From contig DZAU01000091.1 of the NCBI GenBank assembly GCA_022729635.1, forward strand, positions 1 to 6,612: a stretch of DNA of 6,612 bases, read 5' to 3'. Origin of the DNA: Flavobacterium psychrophilum. Lineage in GTDB: Bacteria; Bacteroidota; Bacteroidia; Flavobacteriales; Flavobacteriaceae. The position numbers were made by a program, and so were the translations under genes. Within the stretch, counting starts at the first letter, position 1; every line of letters begins with the position of its first letter. Positions 5,521 to 6,612 of this stretch are shown here, piece by piece. The notes below the pieces were generated by a model. It was not told the DNA's origin. It worked only from the letters and a program-made list of their open reading frames with translations, and made no database searches.

Positions 5521-5862
5521 TCATTTAATTTTTCTAAACTTTGAAGGCTTCCTTTTTCCGCTCAAAACACCCAAAATCGTAACTTGATTATCTTTAAGTT
5601 TGAAGATAATTTGCCAAGTTTTATAAACTGCTTCTCTGTAAATTTTGGATTTTGTTGGAATATTTTCGCATTCGGCGTAAATGGTTGGATTCAAAATGAT
5701 TTTGTTCATTGCCGCATTAATACCAATAGATACTTTAATGGCATTTAATGGTTGCTTTTGTTTGATGGCAATATAATCAAGAATTTCTCTTAAATCCGTG
5801 AAGTATTTGTCGTTAACAATTAAACTATAAGTTTCTTGATTCTCTGAATTTCTAATTCCCAT
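5521..5862 (-). CDS. RelE/ParE-family toxin of a type II toxin-antitoxin pair
   Basis: The 113-residue basic protein has the layout of the RelE/ParE fold. Two N-terminal helices (DLREILDYIAIKQKQPLNAI, 23-42, and beyond) are followed by NPTIYAE and a beta-sheet core, YREAVYKTWQIIFKL (75-89) and TILGVLSGKRKP (95-106). Toxins of this superfamily either cut mRNA at the ribosome (RelE) or poison DNA gyrase (ParE). I cannot tell which from the sequence, since the C-terminal catalytic residues of RelE are not clearly present. It lies directly after the antitoxin and overlaps its 3' end by 43 bases. The overlap encodes the first 14 residues, about ten of which precede the usual family start near TYSLIV, yet ATG 5862 is the only ATG available. 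It converges with the broken gene; no hairpin terminator is evident in the 34-base gap. Confidence 0.82.
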   Translation of the reverse strand: MGIRNSENQETYSLIVNDKYFTDLREILDYIAIKQKQPLNAIKVSIGINAAMNKIILNPTIYAECENIPTKSKIYREAVYKTWQIIFKLKDNQVTILGVLSGKRKPSKFRKIK

Positions 5863-6068
5863 TTTTCATTGAAAGTTTCTAAAGACATTGTTGGCGATTT
5901 TTCGGCATCGTCAATCCATTGCAAAAATTCTTCTTGAGTCATTTGTTGTTCGTCTTCTTCTTTTTCGAAATCAATAAAAACTTTTAAGGGTTTGCCAACA
6001 AGATTTTTTGGAATCTCAAAAGAAAGATTCACAATTTTGTTTTTCGGAGTTAAAGTTTTCTCTATCAT
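5820..6068 (-). CDS. Antitoxin partner of the RelE/ParE-type toxin
   Basis: The 82-residue acidic protein fits an antitoxin by position (directly before and overlapping the toxin), by size and by charge opposite to the toxin. The N-terminal part (KIVNLSFEIPKNLVGKPLKV, 11-30) looks like short beta strands. An acidic linker (FEKEEDEQQ) and a helical C-terminal region containing EEFLQWIDDAEKSPTMS (46-62) follow, the latter a candidate toxin-binding tail. I do not recognise a known DNA-binding motif, so autoregulation is only presumed. ATG 6068 is preferred over the TTG at 6086 because the longer version would start inside the -7 box TAAATTTG. The gene lies 38 bases after the rnhA stop and may also be read through from rnhA. 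Confidence 0.75.
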   Translation of the reverse strand: MIEKTLTPKNKIVNLSFEIPKNLVGKPLKVFIDFEKEEDEQQMTQEEFLQWIDDAEKSPTMSLETFNEKWELEIQRIKKLIV

Positions 6069-6083
6069 AATCAGGAATTTAAA

Positions 6084-6115
6084 CAAATTTACAAATTAAT
6101 TTATTGCTACAACAA
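6084..6115 (-). promoter_or_regulatory. Putative promoter of the toxin-antitoxin operon
   Basis: TAAATTTG (6091-6084, minus) is a perfect TAnnTTTG element. TTG trinucleotides at 6112-6110 and 6115-6113, inside the end of rnhA, give spacings of 18 and 21 bases, both acceptable. Transcription would start near 6079, about ten bases before the antitoxin ATG. Confidence 0.5.
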
Positions 6116-6586
6116 CTTCTCCTCTTCCTTCTCATAAAAAACATCGACAGAAAGATTTTTTTGCATCGAAGCCATTACGGCAAGTTCATCGCAACGCTCG
6201 TTTTGGGGATGATTGTTGTGTCCCTTTATCCATTTGAAATCGACTTGGTGTTTCCGGTAAACAACTAGGAATCGTTTCCATAAATCGGGGTTTTTCTTGC
6301 CTGCAAAACCTTTTTTCTCCCAACCAAAAACCCATTTCTTCAAAACGGAATCCACCACATATTTAGAATCTGAAATGATCAAAACTTTCATGTTCGGATT
6401 TTTCAGCTTTTCGAGACCCACAATTACGGCCAGTAATTCCATTCTGTTATTAGTAGTATGACGGAAACCCTCGTAAAATTCCTTTTTATGTGGCGTTCCC
6501 ACGAGTTCCATAACCACGCCGTAACCACCAGGACCAGGATTTCCTTTGGCAGCACCATCTGTAAATATGTGAACTTCGTGTTTCAA
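6107..6586 (-). CDS. rnhA: Ribonuclease HI
   Basis: The 159-residue product is a complete RNase HI, which cuts the RNA strand of RNA:DNA hybrids, for example in R-loops and primers. The four catalytic carboxylates are present: D10 (FTDGAAKGNPGPGG), E50 (TTNNRMEL), D73 (ISDSKYVVDS) and D133 (NERCDELA). The conserved His of the mobile loop is H123 in WIKGHNNHP. The region KKWVFGWEKKGFAGKK (83-98) corresponds to the basic protrusion (handle) of the E. coli enzyme. A short extra acidic/basic tail (YEKEEEKLL) ends the protein. No ATG exists between the upstream in-frame stop (TAA at 6598-6596) and the first beta strand, so the start is most likely TTG 6586. The sequence right before that start is a 7-bp tandem repeat. 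The toxin-antitoxin pair follows on the same strand. Confidence 0.95.
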   Translation of the reverse strand: MKHEVHIFTDGAAKGNPGPGGYGVVMELVGTPHKKEFYEGFRHTTNNRMELLAVIVGLEKLKNPNMKVLIISDSKYVVDSVLKKWVFGWEKKGFAGKKNPDLWKRFLVVYRKHQVDFKWIKGHNNHPQNERCDELAVMASMQKNLSVDVFYEKEEEKLL

Positions 6587-6612
6587 AGTTAGAAGTTAGA
6601 AGTTAGAAGTTA
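6586..6612. repeat. 7-bp tandem repeat AAGTTAG at the rnhA start
   Basis: Three full copies and a partial fourth of AAGTTAG run from 6586 to the window end and may continue beyond it. The array abuts the presumed TTG start of rnhA and so makes up its immediate leader. On the minus strand each unit reads CTAACTT, and the last one with the start gives TAACTTTG, a chance match to the -7 consensus. Confidence 0.9.

Overview
The window looks like chromosomal DNA from a Flavobacterium-like member of the Bacteroidota (Flavobacteriaceae). It is AT-rich with A-rich leaders. Several genes have the Bacteroidota sigma-factor -7 element TAnnTTTG upstream instead of a TATAAT box. It also encodes a 632-residue PurF-type protein of the kind I associate with this phylum. 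No search was run; this placement rests on reading the sequence.

Layout. Positions 1-116 hold an extragenic repeat and a promoter. A Mn-type superoxide dismutase gene (156-761, +) follows and ends at an intrinsic terminator lying between two GC-rich inverted repeat copies (768-790 and 885-907). Positions 911-1220 contain no protein gene. They carry two near-identical units of about 70 nt on the minus strand (931-998 and 1114-1184). Each has its own TAnnTTTG box, a 5' hairpin and an intrinsic terminator with a GCAA tetraloop, so I read them as tandem copies of one small RNA gene. This is the most interesting part of the window. Next on the minus strand are a PurF-like glutamine amidotransferase/phosphoribosyltransferase (1273-3171) and a PfkB-family kinase (3283-4206), separated by a terminator.

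Positions 4207-6100 look like an accessory stretch. They hold a small PH-domain (YdbS/YdbT type) protein on the plus strand, a broken unrecognised gene (5068-5486, two frame changes and an in-frame stop), and a RelE/ParE-type toxin with its antitoxin on the minus strand. The antitoxin lies just downstream of rnhA (6107-6586, minus). The rnhA gene apparently begins at TTG, and a 7-bp tandem repeat runs into that start.

How the genes relate. SodA removes superoxide and RNase HI removes RNA from RNA:DNA hybrids. The PurF-like enzyme uses glutamine and PRPP and may feed purine synthesis or a related path; its PfkB neighbour phosphorylates an unknown sugar or nucleoside. The toxin-antitoxin pair and the decayed gene suggest insertion and decay between rnhA and pfkB. 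That reading is inference and needs comparison with related genomes.
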